A DNA stretch of 64,000 nt from Caldifarciminota bacterium (GTDB taxonomy: Bacteria > Hydrothermota > Hydrothermia > LBFQ01 > DSFT01). Both the position numbers and the translations under genes were made by a program. Location of the stretch: assembly GCA_025060695.1 (NCBI GenBank), contig JANXBH010000006.1:21437-85436 (forward strand), written 5' to 3'. Of this stretch, positions 35,637-44,650 are shown in pieces. The notes beneath the pieces were generated by a model that ran no database searches, was not told where the DNA came from, and worked only from the letters and a program-made list of their open reading frames with translations. Position 1 is the first letter of the stretch. The number at the start of each line of letters is the position of its first letter.

Positions 35637-36742
35637 TTGGAATACTTGAAATATGGACAATTAATAAAGAGCTTGCATATAAGCAGTTTATCTTTTTATT
35701 ATTTTCTTTATTGTTTGGATACTTGGTTTATAGATTTTTTAAATTAGCATACATAAGAACACTAATCTTTCCATTTTTTATTTCTCTTATTTTTTTACTT
35801 ATTCTAACTCATATTACAGGTGAAGGAGTTAATAGATGGATAAATTTGAAGTTCTTTAATTTACAACCTTCTGAGCTTATTAGAGTTTTCTTGCCTTTTT
35901 TATTTTTTTACTATGAACCTTCTGAAAATTTCTATAAAGTATCTTCTATCATTTTAATTCTTTTAGTTTTAGTGTTATTTCAACCTGATTTGGGTTTTGC
36001 TATTGCTATAGCCTTTGTCTCATATATAGTTTATTTTTATTCAAATGTGAATAGAAACTTTCTGATCTTTATTGCATTTTCAATAATAGCCATATTTTCA
36101 TCCTTCAATATTTTAAGTTTTATTCTAAGTCTATTTATTTTAATCACGATACTTTATTACATGAAATCAAGATGGTATTGGACATTAATAACTATGCTTA
36201 CCTTCTTAACAATTGGTATTATTACTCCAGTAATTTGGTATAATGTATTAAAGCCATATCAAAGAGTTAGAATTATTGCATTTTTAAATCCAGAAATATA
36301 TAGGCAATCTGAAGCATATCAGGTTTATCAGTCTCAAATAGCAATTGGTAGTGGTAAATTTTTTGGTAATGGTTATGGGGAAGGTATACAAAAAAAGTAC
36401 GGATTTTTGCCAGAAGCGCATACTGACTTTATATTTGCTTCAATTTGTGAGGACTTTGGCTTTATAGGTGGTTTTAGTGTAATTACTCTTGTATTTATTC
36501 TAATTTTATGGTGTTTATCTATGCTATATAGAATAGAAGATTTGGCTCTTAAAAGATTTGTTTTAAGTATTACTTTGTTTTTTGTCTATTCATTTATAGT
36601 AAATATTTCTGTGAATTTTGGACTTATGCCTACGAAAGGTTATCCTCTTTTATTTATAAGCTATGGTGGTAGTCATCTTATTGTTGATTATATTTCTTTA
36701 TTTTTACTAATTTGGGTAAAAAATAAGTATTTGAAAACTTAG
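35606..36742 (+). CDS. rodA: rod-complex peptidoglycan glycosyltransferase (SEDS family)
   Basis: A 378-residue polytopic membrane protein that polymerises glycan strands with PBP2. SEDS signatures are GEGVNRWINLKFFNLQPSEL, the long extracellular loop ending SGKFFGNGYGEGIQKKYGF with LPEAHTDFIFASICEDFGF, and the end MPTKGYPLLFISYGGS. It overlaps mrdA by 31 bases. Together with mrdA this indicates a cell that elongates as a rod or at least keeps the rod system; no mreBCD is in the window. Confidence 0.93.
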   Translation: MVVIALLLSIVGILEIWTINKELAYKQFIFLLFSLLFGYLVYRFFKLAYIRTLIFPFFISLIFLLILTHITGEGVNRWINLKFFNLQPSELIRVFLPFLFFYYEPSENFYKVSSIILILLVLVLFQPDLGFAIAIAFVSYIVYFYSNVNRNFLIFIAFSIIAIFSSFNILSFILSLFILITILYYMKSRWYWTLITMLTFLTIGIITPVIWYNVLKPYQRVRIIAFLNPEIYRQSEAYQVYQSQIAIGSGKFFGNGYGEGIQKKYGFLPEAHTDFIFASICEDFGFIGGFSVITLVFILILWCLSMLYRIEDLALKRFVLSITLFFVYSFIVNISVNFGLMPTKGYPLLFISYGGSHLIVDYISLFLLIWVKNKYLKT

Positions 36743-36743
36743 A

Positions 36744-36754
36744 CCTTAAAATTT
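36744..36754 (+). promoter_or_regulatory. leaderless-type promoter element of the sortilin-like gene
   Basis: CCTTAAAATTT, four bases before ATG 36759. It selects this ATG over the in-frame TTG at 36753, which lies inside the element. Confidence 0.65.
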
Positions 36755-36758
36755 GCAT

Positions 36759-39086
36759 ATGTTAATCTTTATTAATGTATTTATTCCTTGGGAATTTAGA
36801 GAATTTGAAGAAATAGAAAAGCCTGTAGAATTCTTTCCTCCTGAAAGTCTTGAAAGAAGAGCCATATTAAAAGGTGAGTGGTCTAATGTTGGAGATGTAT
36901 TCTATTCAAATTCAACAAGTTCCTATAGCTGGCAGTTTTTAGGACCTTCGCACATAGAAGATGGTTCTTGGTCAGATGGTATTGCGAATTCTGGAAGAAT
37001 GAGTTTTATCCTACCACATCCGACAAATCCAAATATAATATACGTTGCTACCGCGGGTGGTGGTGTATGGAAGACAACTGACCAAGGAAATACTTGGATA
37101 CCCTTAACTGATAATTTGCCTGTTCTAACTTCGGGTGCGTTAGCATTTGATCCTACTAATCCAGATATTATTTACTATGGTACTGGGGAATTGCACTATT
37201 GCGGGGTATGTTTTCCTGGAGATGGATTATTTAGATCAAATGATGGAGGCAACACTTGGACTAAAATAGCTACAACTGCTCAAGTAGGTTCGTATATTTC
37301 AGAAATTGTAATACATCCTAATACTGGTAGGATAATTGTTGCAAGTGATTTAGGTATTTCGTATTCTGATAATAACGGGAATACCTGGGTTCCTTCGTTT
37401 ACGTTGGATGATGTAAATGATATTGATTATAGAAGTGATAACCCAAATACTATATTTATAGCTACTTTATCAAAGGGTGTTTTCAAGTCTATTGACGGTG
37501 GAAATACTTGGAATTCGGTTTCAGGACTACCCAATTCTGGCTATTTTAGAGCTCATCTTGCAATTTCAAAAAGTAATCCTAATATTATTTATGTTGCGTT
37601 TGGTTCAACAAATTACAATCTTCATTCATTTTGGAAATCAACGGATGGTGGAAATACGTGGACACAGATGTCCTCTGTTCCAAACTACCTTTGTGGTCAA
37701 GGTTTTTATAATCATAGCATAATAGTACATCCTACTAATCCGAATATAGTATTGGCAGGTGGTGTTCATAATTATGGTTCAGGTTGTAATTATGGTATTA
37801 TTAGGACTACGAATGGTGGTAATTCTTGGTCTGAGGTTGCAGGGAATGTAGTTCATCCCGATATTCATCACTTCGCATATGGTCCCGATGGAACACTTTA
37901 TGTTGCTTGTGATGGTGGTATATGGAAAAGCACAAATAATGGAACTAGTTGGATAAATATAAACAAGGGTTTAGGTACATTGCAGTTTTATACAGTTGGA
38001 GTAAAGTTCAATGATGAATGGGTTATTGTAGGTGGAACTCAAGATAATGGAACTCCAATTTTATATAATCTTCCTGTTTGGAGAGAAGTTAGTGGAGGTG
38101 ATGGAGGACCTACTGTTTTTGAATTGCAAAATCCTAATTACTTTTGGACTACATATATTCGCATGTGGTATTTAACTAAGTACCAACTTACAAGTTCTTA
38201 TCCTAATCCATCTTGGAACTATTTATTTTATACTCATCCATGGTATAACTCAGGAGATAGAGCTGACTGGGCAAATGGACCTATTGATGTTCATCAAAAT
38301 GGAACTATAATAGTAGGTACATATAGAATTTGGCGCTCAACTAACGGTGGTAGTAGTTGGACTGCAATAAGTGGTAGTCTTGCAGGAAATAATGGAGTAT
38401 TACTATCTGCAGTGTTTTCAAGAACTAATTCAGATACTATATATACAGGTTCAAGTCAGGGGCACTTCTATATGACACATAATGGTGGCAATACTTGGAA
38501 TAACTTGACTAATAACTTATCTGCAGGAGGACCAATAAGAGATATAGTAATAAACCCAAACGATAGTAGAAAGTTGTATATATGCATAGGAAATACAAGT
38601 GGTAAGAAAGTTGTCTATAGTGCAAATGCAGGACAATCATTTACTGATATTACTGGCAACTTACCTAATGGTAGAAGTTGTAGGGCACTTGCTGTGGATT
38701 TTCAAAGGAATTTAGTTTTTGTAGGTATGGAAGATGGAGTTTACTACTCTAATAATAATGGGCTTAGTTATCAAAAGCTGATAGGACTTCCTAATGTTTA
38801 CGTTTTTGAAATGAAAATGGTAAGCGGAAAACTAATAGTTGCAACTCATGGCAGAAGCATGTGGAAGTTAGATATTGCAACAGATATTAAAGCTGATATG
38901 CCTAATCAAAAATTTGACTATAGAATAAAGGGAAATATTTTGGAATTTTCTGAAGAGTTATATTATAAGATTTATAATGTGGATGGGAGATTGTATAAGT
39001 TTGGTAAGAGCAAAAAGGTGTTTTTAGATAAAGGTATGTATATATTAAGAGTGGGTGATAAAAATTATAAAATAGTAATGCATTAG
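36759..39086 (+). CDS. secreted sortilin/BNR-repeat protein with type IX secretion-like C-terminal domain
   Basis: A 775-residue protein with a very short leader (MLIFINVFI), then about 15 beta-propeller blades with the repeated GGNTW box (for example DQGNTW, DGGNTW, NGGNSW, NGGSSW), the pattern of VPS10/sortilin and BNR repeats. The last about 70 residues (YYKIYNVDGRLYKFGKS, then KGMYILRVGDKNYKIVMH) match the type IX secretion sorting domain of Bacteroidetes and relatives. It is therefore probably exported to the cell surface; ligand or enzyme activity is unknown. Its stop overlaps the convergent HhH-barrel gene. Confidence 0.87.
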   Translation: MLIFINVFIPWEFREFEEIEKPVEFFPPESLERRAILKGEWSNVGDVFYSNSTSSYSWQFLGPSHIEDGSWSDGIANSGRMSFILPHPTNPNIIYVATAGGGVWKTTDQGNTWIPLTDNLPVLTSGALAFDPTNPDIIYYGTGELHYCGVCFPGDGLFRSNDGGNTWTKIATTAQVGSYISEIVIHPNTGRIIVASDLGISYSDNNGNTWVPSFTLDDVNDIDYRSDNPNTIFIATLSKGVFKSIDGGNTWNSVSGLPNSGYFRAHLAISKSNPNIIYVAFGSTNYNLHSFWKSTDGGNTWTQMSSVPNYLCGQGFYNHSIIVHPTNPNIVLAGGVHNYGSGCNYGIIRTTNGGNSWSEVAGNVVHPDIHHFAYGPDGTLYVACDGGIWKSTNNGTSWININKGLGTLQFYTVGVKFNDEWVIVGGTQDNGTPILYNLPVWREVSGGDGGPTVFELQNPNYFWTTYIRMWYLTKYQLTSSYPNPSWNYLFYTHPWYNSGDRADWANGPIDVHQNGTIIVGTYRIWRSTNGGSSWTAISGSLAGNNGVLLSAVFSRTNSDTIYTGSSQGHFYMTHNGGNTWNNLTNNLSAGGPIRDIVINPNDSRKLYICIGNTSGKKVVYSANAGQSFTDITGNLPNGRSCRALAVDFQRNLVFVGMEDGVYYSNNNGLSYQKLIGLPNVYVFEMKMVSGKLIVATHGRSMWKLDIATDIKADMPNQKFDYRIKGNILEFSEELYYKIYNVDGRLYKFGKSKKVFLDKGMYILRVGDKNYKIVMH

Positions 39087-40558
39087 AAAAATAAACTCCT
39101 TTCAATACCAAAATCGTATCTTCCAGCATCTATAAATCTAAAGTAAAATCTTTTGTATCTAACTGATAAAGAAAATTTTGTCCCAGTTCCATAAAGCTGA
39201 ATTCTTGAATCTATACTTGGGAAAAAGCCTTCATATGCACTCCAGTAGAATACGTTTAAATAACTCTCAGGGTCAAAAGGCTGGTAATAAAGATTGCTAT
39301 CATTTAAGAAGCAGTTTTTATCTACCATGCAAGTATTATAGTAGTAAATTCTAAGTTTAATATACGGGTCTTCATATTTTCTTCCAAGTTGTAAGTTATA
39401 TCCAACAGTTAATATACCTCCATTTTTAATTTTCTCAGCTGATAGGAAAATGCCTCTTGTTTGGCTAAAGCTTAATTGATAGCTATTGAAAAATGGATGG
39501 CGATAATGTCTTAATATAGCGTATGAAGAAGTTGAAATTTCATAATTTATAGTAATACTTCCTCTATCTCCTCTCATATTCATTCTTAAATCCACAGGGA
39601 AAAATGACATGTATACGTATAGAAATGAACTATCTGACCAGTAGTTATATTTCCACAATCTCTCGCCTTTGAATATATTTTGATTAAAGAACACAAACAA
39701 ACCCCTATCTCTATAACTAAGCGAGTAGCCATAGCTATATCCATTTTGACCATATGAACCTTCTAACGTTAAGTAGAACTTTCCAATAGGATTTATTTCA
39801 AGAAATGACCAAATACTAATGTAGTTTGCTCTAATAAGACCCATATAAAGATTTCTATAGTTTCCATAGAGAAAAGCATTTTCAGTAGTATCTAAAAATA
39901 GTCCAACATTTTTATATCTAAATTCCGCTGAAAGATTAGATACAGGGAAATTAAATGAAGGATAAAATAAAAAATAATATCGTGGTCTATAGCTAATTGA
40001 GCCATATCCAATCCTTGGACCAAAATTACCAATTCTAAAGGCAAAGTTATTTGAAAATACATTGAAAATAAATCTAAAGCGGTTATAATAGTTTAAAATA
40101 GTATCGCTTCCAATAATAGTAGTATCCGTAAAATTGTAGTCCTTTATTCTAAATGCATATCCCCTATAATAAGCCTGAATGTCAAATTCATAGTCGTTTA
40201 CTTTGTTTAAAATTGTATCAAATACAGAATTATTATTTAAATTTCTGTTTGTAGTGGAAAGGAACTGAAGACCGCCATAAATGCTAACATAACCTTCGTA
40301 TGTTTTTGTAGGAATTATAATATATGGTCTAATAAGGAGAAACTCCCTATAGCTCATATTTAAAACTCTTCTAAATTCACCATATCCCCTAAATGGTCTA
40401 TACTTTACAATTTTTTCTATATCTTCCGTGCTTAGAAATGGAATTTGCTTTAATTCTTCTATTGAAGCGGTATTTACATTTATGGGGTGGGACACGTATT
40501 GTTGAATGAAAAACTGAGGTAAATCTTCACTTTGAGATATTACAAGTAATAATAGCAT
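39083..40558 (-). CDS. helix-hairpin-helix domain fused to an outer-membrane-like beta-barrel
   Basis: A 491-residue exported protein. Leader MLLLLVISQS is ten residues. Residues about 26-90 form a ComEA-type helix-hairpin-helix region (INVNTASIEELKQIPFLS, then a second copy YGEFRRVLNMSYREFLLI). From about 105 on, aromatic-rich alternating strands run to a terminal Phe (SLFF), as in an outer-membrane barrel. HhH normally binds DNA, so a role in DNA uptake or a scaffold use is possible. Single-gene unit with its own element. Confidence 0.75.
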   Translation of the reverse strand: MLLLLVISQSEDLPQFFIQQYVSHPINVNTASIEELKQIPFLSTEDIEKIVKYRPFRGYGEFRRVLNMSYREFLLIRPYIIIPTKTYEGYVSIYGGLQFLSTTNRNLNNNSVFDTILNKVNDYEFDIQAYYRGYAFRIKDYNFTDTTIIGSDTILNYYNRFRFIFNVFSNNFAFRIGNFGPRIGYGSISYRPRYYFLFYPSFNFPVSNLSAEFRYKNVGLFLDTTENAFLYGNYRNLYMGLIRANYISIWSFLEINPIGKFYLTLEGSYGQNGYSYGYSLSYRDRGLFVFFNQNIFKGERLWKYNYWSDSSFLYVYMSFFPVDLRMNMRGDRGSITINYEISTSSYAILRHYRHPFFNSYQLSFSQTRGIFLSAEKIKNGGILTVGYNLQLGRKYEDPYIKLRIYYYNTCMVDKNCFLNDSNLYYQPFDPESYLNVFYWSAYEGFFPSIDSRIQLYGTGTKFSLSVRYKRFYFRFIDAGRYDFGIERSLFF

Positions 40559-40564
40559 AGAGAT

Positions 40565-40575
40565 AAATTTTAAGG
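40565..40575 (-). promoter_or_regulatory. leaderless-type promoter element of the HhH-barrel gene
   Basis: Minus strand CCTTAAAATTT, six bases before ATG 40558. Confidence 0.65.
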
Positions 40576-40586
40576 TTCAAAAGCTT

Positions 40587-41006
40587 TTATTTTACTATTC
40601 TCTTTGACCTTGGTATTTGATTTTTTAATTTTTCTCCATCATATATTGCAACTCCAAGGATATCTTTATTGCATTTTACTATAACTTGACCTTTTTCTAA
40701 ATTTTCGTCCATATAATTTATATCACTTCCACTAATAAATTGCATAGCTAAATTTTCATCTTTTAAATTTACTACATTTTTCTTTGCTAAATGTCCTATA
40801 ATTTGAGCACCAGCTGTAGTAAGCTTATATCCATTTTTAAATACCCTAATTAACCTAATTCCAACTCTATTAAATTTTATATTTTCCCTTATTTTCAAAG
40901 CTTGCTTACTTGAAATCCAGATATCACCTCTATCAATTAAAACATGCTCACTTGGCAAATTTCCTATACCAAATCTCTCTAATAAAAAATTAAAAAACTC
41001 TTTCAT
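40587..41006 (-). CDS. PUA-like RNA-binding protein
   Basis: A 139-residue protein. The last 80 residues read as a PUA-type RNA-binding fold, like the tail of NOL1/NOP2/RsmF rRNA methyltransferases: GYKLTTAGAQIIGHL, then LEKGQVIVKCNKDILGVAIYD and IPRSKRIVK. The methyltransferase domain itself is missing, so this is a stand-alone module. It starts on the stop codon of the inositol-phosphatase gene (ATGA) and forms a two-gene unit with it. Exact target unknown. Confidence 0.72.
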   Translation of the reverse strand: MKEFFNFLLERFGIGNLPSEHVLIDRGDIWISSKQALKIRENIKFNRVGIRLIRVFKNGYKLTTAGAQIIGHLAKKNVVNLKDENLAMQFISGSDINYMDENLEKGQVIVKCNKDILGVAIYDGEKLKNQIPRSKRIVK

Positions 41007-41773
41007 TTCTTAATTAGTTCTAACATTTCTCTATGAAACTCTTCATTGCATCCACAAAGCAAATTTCCAGTCTCTAAATAATTATCCTTTCCATCAAAGT
41101 CGGTTATTATTCCACCTGCTTCTTTTAATATAATTATACCAGCATAAATATCCCACTTATTTAGTTTATACTCCCAAAATCCATCAAATATGCCTTCTGC
41201 AGTCATACACAGGTCCAGTGCTGCAGAGCCTAGTCTTCTAATAGCACTTGAATACTTACTAAAAATCCTAAATGTTCTAATATATTCTTCTAAAATATCA
41301 AGCTCGGTATGTGGAAATCCCGTTGCAAGAAAAGAGCCTTTTACTGTTGTTTTTTTTGAAGTAAAGATTTTGGAATTATTCTTATATGCACCATTACCCT
41401 TTGTAGCATAATATAAATTGTCTTTCATTGGTTCATATACTACTCCCAATACTATCTCGTTTCTATAAGACAAAGCAATAGATACACAAAATACATCCAA
41501 ACCTCTTAGGAAATTTTTTGTTCCATCAAGTGGGTCGATAAACCAGACATAATCACTATCTCCTAAGGTGCCACTTTCTTCTGCCAATATTTTGTGGTCC
41601 TTGAAATGTCTTAAAATGTATTCTTTTATGACATTTTCACTTTCAATATCTGCCCTACTAACATAATCATTTCTATTCTTTTCAGAAAACTCTATGTTTT
41701 TTCTAAAGTAATATTTTAGTATATTTCCTCCTATGTATGACGCTTGTATGGCAACTTTTAAGAATTTATTTAT
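41003..41773 (-). CDS. inositol-1-monophosphatase family phosphatase, ATA start
   Basis: A 256-residue sugar-phosphate phosphatase of the IMPase/SuhB family. Metal-site motifs are AEESGT (about 63-68, catalytic Glu), WFIDPLDGTKNF (about 76-87) and KLNKWDIYAGIIILKEAGG. The helix FLKVAIQASYIGGNILKYYF and NDYVSRADIESE at the N-terminus are family-typical but lie before any ATG, GTG or TTG. Between an in-frame stop at 41786-41788 and this conserved part the only near-cognate codon is ATA at 41773. It lies six bases after CTTTAAAATTT and gives MNKFLKVA. Confidence 0.9.
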   Translation of the reverse strand: MNKFLKVAIQASYIGGNILKYYFRKNIEFSEKNRNDYVSRADIESENVIKEYILRHFKDHKILAEESGTLGDSDYVWFIDPLDGTKNFLRGLDVFCVSIALSYRNEIVLGVVYEPMKDNLYYATKGNGAYKNNSKIFTSKKTTVKGSFLATGFPHTELDILEEYIRTFRIFSKYSSAIRRLGSAALDLCMTAEGIFDGFWEYKLNKWDIYAGIIILKEAGGIITDFDGKDNYLETGNLLCGCNEEFHREMLELIKK

Positions 41774-41779
41774 AGTGCA

Positions 41780-41790
41780 AAATTTTAAAG
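41780..41790 (-). promoter_or_regulatory. leaderless-type promoter element of the IMPase gene (ATA start)
   Basis: Minus strand CTTTAAAATTT, six bases before ATA 41773. It shares a 42-base spacer with the E1beta element. Confidence 0.6.
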
Positions 41791-41800
41791 TTATTCTTAG

Positions 41801-41811
41801 CCTTAAAATTT
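41801..41811 (+). promoter_or_regulatory. leaderless-type promoter element of the E1beta gene
   Basis: CCTTAAAATTT, four bases before ATG 41816. Confidence 0.65.
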
Positions 41812-41815
41812 CTAC

Positions 41816-42835
41816 ATGGTTTTTAAATTAGAAGAAGGGGAAAAAGCAAAAAGTGCAAAGGCAATAACTATAGTTAAAGCTATTAGGGAAGCACTTGCTG
41901 AAGAAATGAGAAGAGATAGTAGAGTTGTAATTCTTGGAGAGGACGTAGGAAAGAGAGGAGGGGTATTTTTAGCAACAGAGGGACTTATAGATGAATTTGG
42001 TGAGGAAAGGGTAATAGATACACCATTAACTGAACTTGGAATAATTGGTGTTGCTGTGGGTATGGCTCTATATGGTCTTAGACCTGTTGCAGAAATTCAG
42101 TTTATAGACTTTGTATATCCGGGTTTTGATCAAATCGTAAATGAAGCGGCAAAATTTAGATATAGAAGTGGTGGACAATATTCAGTTCCGTTAGTAATTA
42201 GATCTCCATATGGTGGAGGAATTGGTGGAGGTTTATATCATTCTCAAAGTCCTGAAAGTTATTTTACTCATACACCAGGTTTAAAAGTAATAATTCCATC
42301 AACACCTACAGATGCGAAAGGTCTTTTAAAGTCAGCAATTAGAGACGAGGACCCAGTAATCTTCTTAGAACCTAAAAAAATATACATGTCAATAAAAGAA
42401 GAAGTTCCTGATGACATAGATTTTACTATTGAAATTGGAAAGGCAAAAAAAATAAAGGAAGGAAAGGACGTTACACTAATTAGCTATGGATATATGGTCC
42501 ATGTATGTATGAAAGCGGTTGAAATAGCTCAAAAAGAAGGTATTTCAGTTGAACTTATAGATTTAAGAACATTATTACCATTTGATAAGGACGCCATATT
42601 AGAGAGTGTTGCTAAAACGGGAAGATTAGTAATTGTAAATGAAGCACCGAAGATTGGCTCATTTGCATCTGAAATAAGTGCATTTGTATCAGAAAGAGCT
42701 ATTGAATATCTATTAGCACCAATTAAAAGAATAACAGGTTTTGATACTCCATTTCCTTATGCCCAGCAAAAATACTATATGCCAAATGAGTATAGAATTT
42801 ATAAAGCAATAAAAGAAGTAATGGAATGGAATTAA
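41816..42835 (+). CDS. 2-oxoacid dehydrogenase E1 component, beta subunit
   Basis: A 339-residue subunit of the thiamine-diphosphate dehydrogenase that decarboxylates pyruvate or a branched-chain 2-oxoacid. It has VVILGEDVGKRGGVF, DTPLTELGIIGVAVGMAL, EIQFIDFVYPGFDQIVNEAAK and the C-terminal SLISYGYMVHVC/IDLRTLLPFD pattern. No E1 alpha gene is present here; the E2 gene lies at 47641, separated by six genes. Co-transcribed with mtaB, which overlaps its end by ten bases. Confidence 0.94.
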   Translation: MVFKLEEGEKAKSAKAITIVKAIREALAEEMRRDSRVVILGEDVGKRGGVFLATEGLIDEFGEERVIDTPLTELGIIGVAVGMALYGLRPVAEIQFIDFVYPGFDQIVNEAAKFRYRSGGQYSVPLVIRSPYGGGIGGGLYHSQSPESYFTHTPGLKVIIPSTPTDAKGLLKSAIRDEDPVIFLEPKKIYMSIKEEVPDDIDFTIEIGKAKKIKEGKDVTLISYGYMVHVCMKAVEIAQKEGISVELIDLRTLLPFDKDAILESVAKTGRLVIVNEAPKIGSFASEISAFVSERAIEYLLAPIKRITGFDTPFPYAQQKYYMPNEYRIYKAIKEVMEWN

Positions 42836-44055
42836 AAAAAGCATTCTATATTACTTTTGGCTGTAGAACTAACTTTTATGATACTGAGCTAATTAAATCA
42901 AATTTGGAAAAAGTAAATGTAGTAGAAACTCAAAATATTAAAGATGCGGACTATATTATAATAAATTCCTGTGCTGTTACTCAAAAGGCGGAAAGAGATG
43001 CAAGACATGCAATTAACAAAGTACTAAGAGAGAAAAAAGAAAATACAAAGGTTATACTAACTGGCTGTATTCCAAAAATTAAAAAACTTAACTTAGCCGA
43101 CTTTGAAGCTTCAGTAGATGAGGTTTTAAAACTATTTAATATAGAAAACCCAGAAAACTCTATTATATACGACTATAAGTCTAGAACTAGAGCAACTGTT
43201 AAGGTTCAAGAAGGTTGTGATTTTGTTTGTTCCTATTGTGCAATTAGAATTGCAAGGGGAAAAAGCAGAAGTAAAAATATTGATTTAATTATGAAAGAAA
43301 TGGATATTTTAAAAAATAGGGGCTTTAAAGAAGTAATGATTACAGGTATACAAGTTGGAGATTGGGGTAAGGAGTGGAAATTAAGTTTATACTATTTACT
43401 AAGAAAACTTGTAGAAAACTACAATGATATGAGATTTAGACTATCTTCAATATTACCACTACATGTTAGTGATGAATTAATAGATTTATATTTAGCATTT
43501 CCAAAAAACTTGATGCCACACTTTCACATTTCATTACAAAGTGCATCAAATAAAGTTTTAAAAGATATGAGAAGACCGTATACAATTGAGATTTATAAAA
43601 GAATTATAGAAAAAGTTCTAAAAATAGAAAATGTAAATATTGGAACTGATATAATAGTAGGATTTCCTACGGAAACAGATAAGGACTTTTTAGAAACATA
43701 TAAATTTTGCGAGGATGTACCGTTTGGATACTTACATGTATTTGAATACTCACCCAGAGAAGGAACACCTGCTTATGATTTAAAATCAGTAGTACCTAAT
43801 AGAGTTGTAAAAGAAAGGGTAAGAGCACTTGTAGAACTTTCAAAAAGAAAGAAAGCTGAATATATGAGAAAATTTCTAAATAAAAAATTAAGTGTGCTAT
43901 TTGAAGAATATAAAAATGGCTATTGGATAGGGACAAGTGATAATTATTTAAAAGTAAAAACAAACCATAATCTAAGTTTGAAAAATGAAATATTTGATGT
44001 TAAAATAGTAAAAACTGAAGAAAATGAACTTGTTGGAAGTATTGATAAAAACTAA
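42826..44055 (+). CDS. mtaB: MiaB-like radical SAM tRNA methylthiotransferase (MtaB type)
   Basis: A 409-residue enzyme that adds a methylthio group to a modified adenosine in tRNA. The N-terminal cluster Cys are in FGCRTNFYD, NSCAVTQKAE and LTGCIPK. The radical SAM CxxxCxxC is in CDFVCSYCAIRIARG (about 127-141). HISLQSASNKVLKDMRRPY and NIGTDIIVGFPTET are typical. A C-terminal TRAM-like stretch follows. The single Cys order (GCRTN) fits MtaB, which makes ms2t6A, better than MiaB. It overlaps the E1beta gene. Confidence 0.9.
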   Translation: MELKKAFYITFGCRTNFYDTELIKSNLEKVNVVETQNIKDADYIIINSCAVTQKAERDARHAINKVLREKKENTKVILTGCIPKIKKLNLADFEASVDEVLKLFNIENPENSIIYDYKSRTRATVKVQEGCDFVCSYCAIRIARGKSRSKNIDLIMKEMDILKNRGFKEVMITGIQVGDWGKEWKLSLYYLLRKLVENYNDMRFRLSSILPLHVSDELIDLYLAFPKNLMPHFHISLQSASNKVLKDMRRPYTIEIYKRIIEKVLKIENVNIGTDIIVGFPTETDKDFLETYKFCEDVPFGYLHVFEYSPREGTPAYDLKSVVPNRVVKERVRALVELSKRKKAEYMRKFLNKKLSVLFEEYKNGYWIGTSDNYLKVKTNHNLSLKNEIFDVKIVKTEENELVGSIDKN

Positions 44056-44060
44056 TTCAA

Positions 44061-44071
44061 CTTTATAATTT
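44061..44071 (+). promoter_or_regulatory. promoter-like -10 element of the dcd-recA unit
   Basis: CTTTATAATTT with a perfect TATAAT. Unlike the others it lies 11 bases before the ATG, so a leader of a few bases is expected. Confidence 0.5.
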
Positions 44072-44082
44072 TCATTCTTTTT

Positions 44083-44649
44083 ATGGCTTTAAAATCCAAT
44101 AAGTGGATTGAGTTTATGTGTAAAGAGTATAATATGATTGAGCCATTTGAAAAGGAGCTAATTAGAAAAGGTGTAATCTCCTATGGACTTTCCTCATATG
44201 GATATGATATTAGGGTTTCCAACGAATATTTAATTTTTACAAACGTATACTCTACAATAGTTGACCCAAAAAACTTTGACAATAAGTCGTTTATATACCA
44301 CAAGGGTGATTATTGCGTAATACCACCGAATTCTTTTGCATTAGCAAAGAGTGTTGAGTATTTTAGAATACCGAGGAAAGTTTTAGGTATATGTATTGGA
44401 AAGAGCACTTATGCAAGGTGTGGTATAATAGTAAATGTAACACCATTGGAGCCTGAGTGGGAAGGTTATTTAACTATTGAAATATCAAATACTACACCAT
44501 TACCTGCAAAAATTTACTCTAATGAAGGAATTGCACAAATTATTTTTATAGAAGCGGATGAAGAAACAACTATGTCATATGCGGACAGAGGAGGTAAATA
44601 TCAATTTCAAAAAGTTATTACACCACCAATGGTGGAGGGGGTAGAGTAG
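44083..44649 (+). CDS. dcd: dCTP deaminase
   Basis: A 188-residue trimeric enzyme that turns dCTP into dUTP on the way to dTTP. It has [14 protein letters not shown] (32-45), [23 protein letters not shown] with the catalytic Glu, and [12 protein letters not shown], then the C-terminal RGGKYQFQ lid. A bifunctional form that also cleaves dUTP cannot be excluded. It is the first gene of a unit with recA, whose ATG lies one base after its stop. Confidence 0.95.
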   Translation: MALKSNKWIEFMCKEYNMIEPFEKELIRKGVISYGLSSYGYDIRVSNEYLIFTNVYSTIVDPKNFDNKSFIYHKGDYCVIPPNSFALAKSVEYFRIPRKVLGICIGKSTYARCGIIVNVTPLEPEWEGYLTIEISNTTPLPAKIYSNEGIAQIIFIEADEETTMSYADRGGKYQFQKVITPPMVEGVE

Positions 44650-44650
44650 T

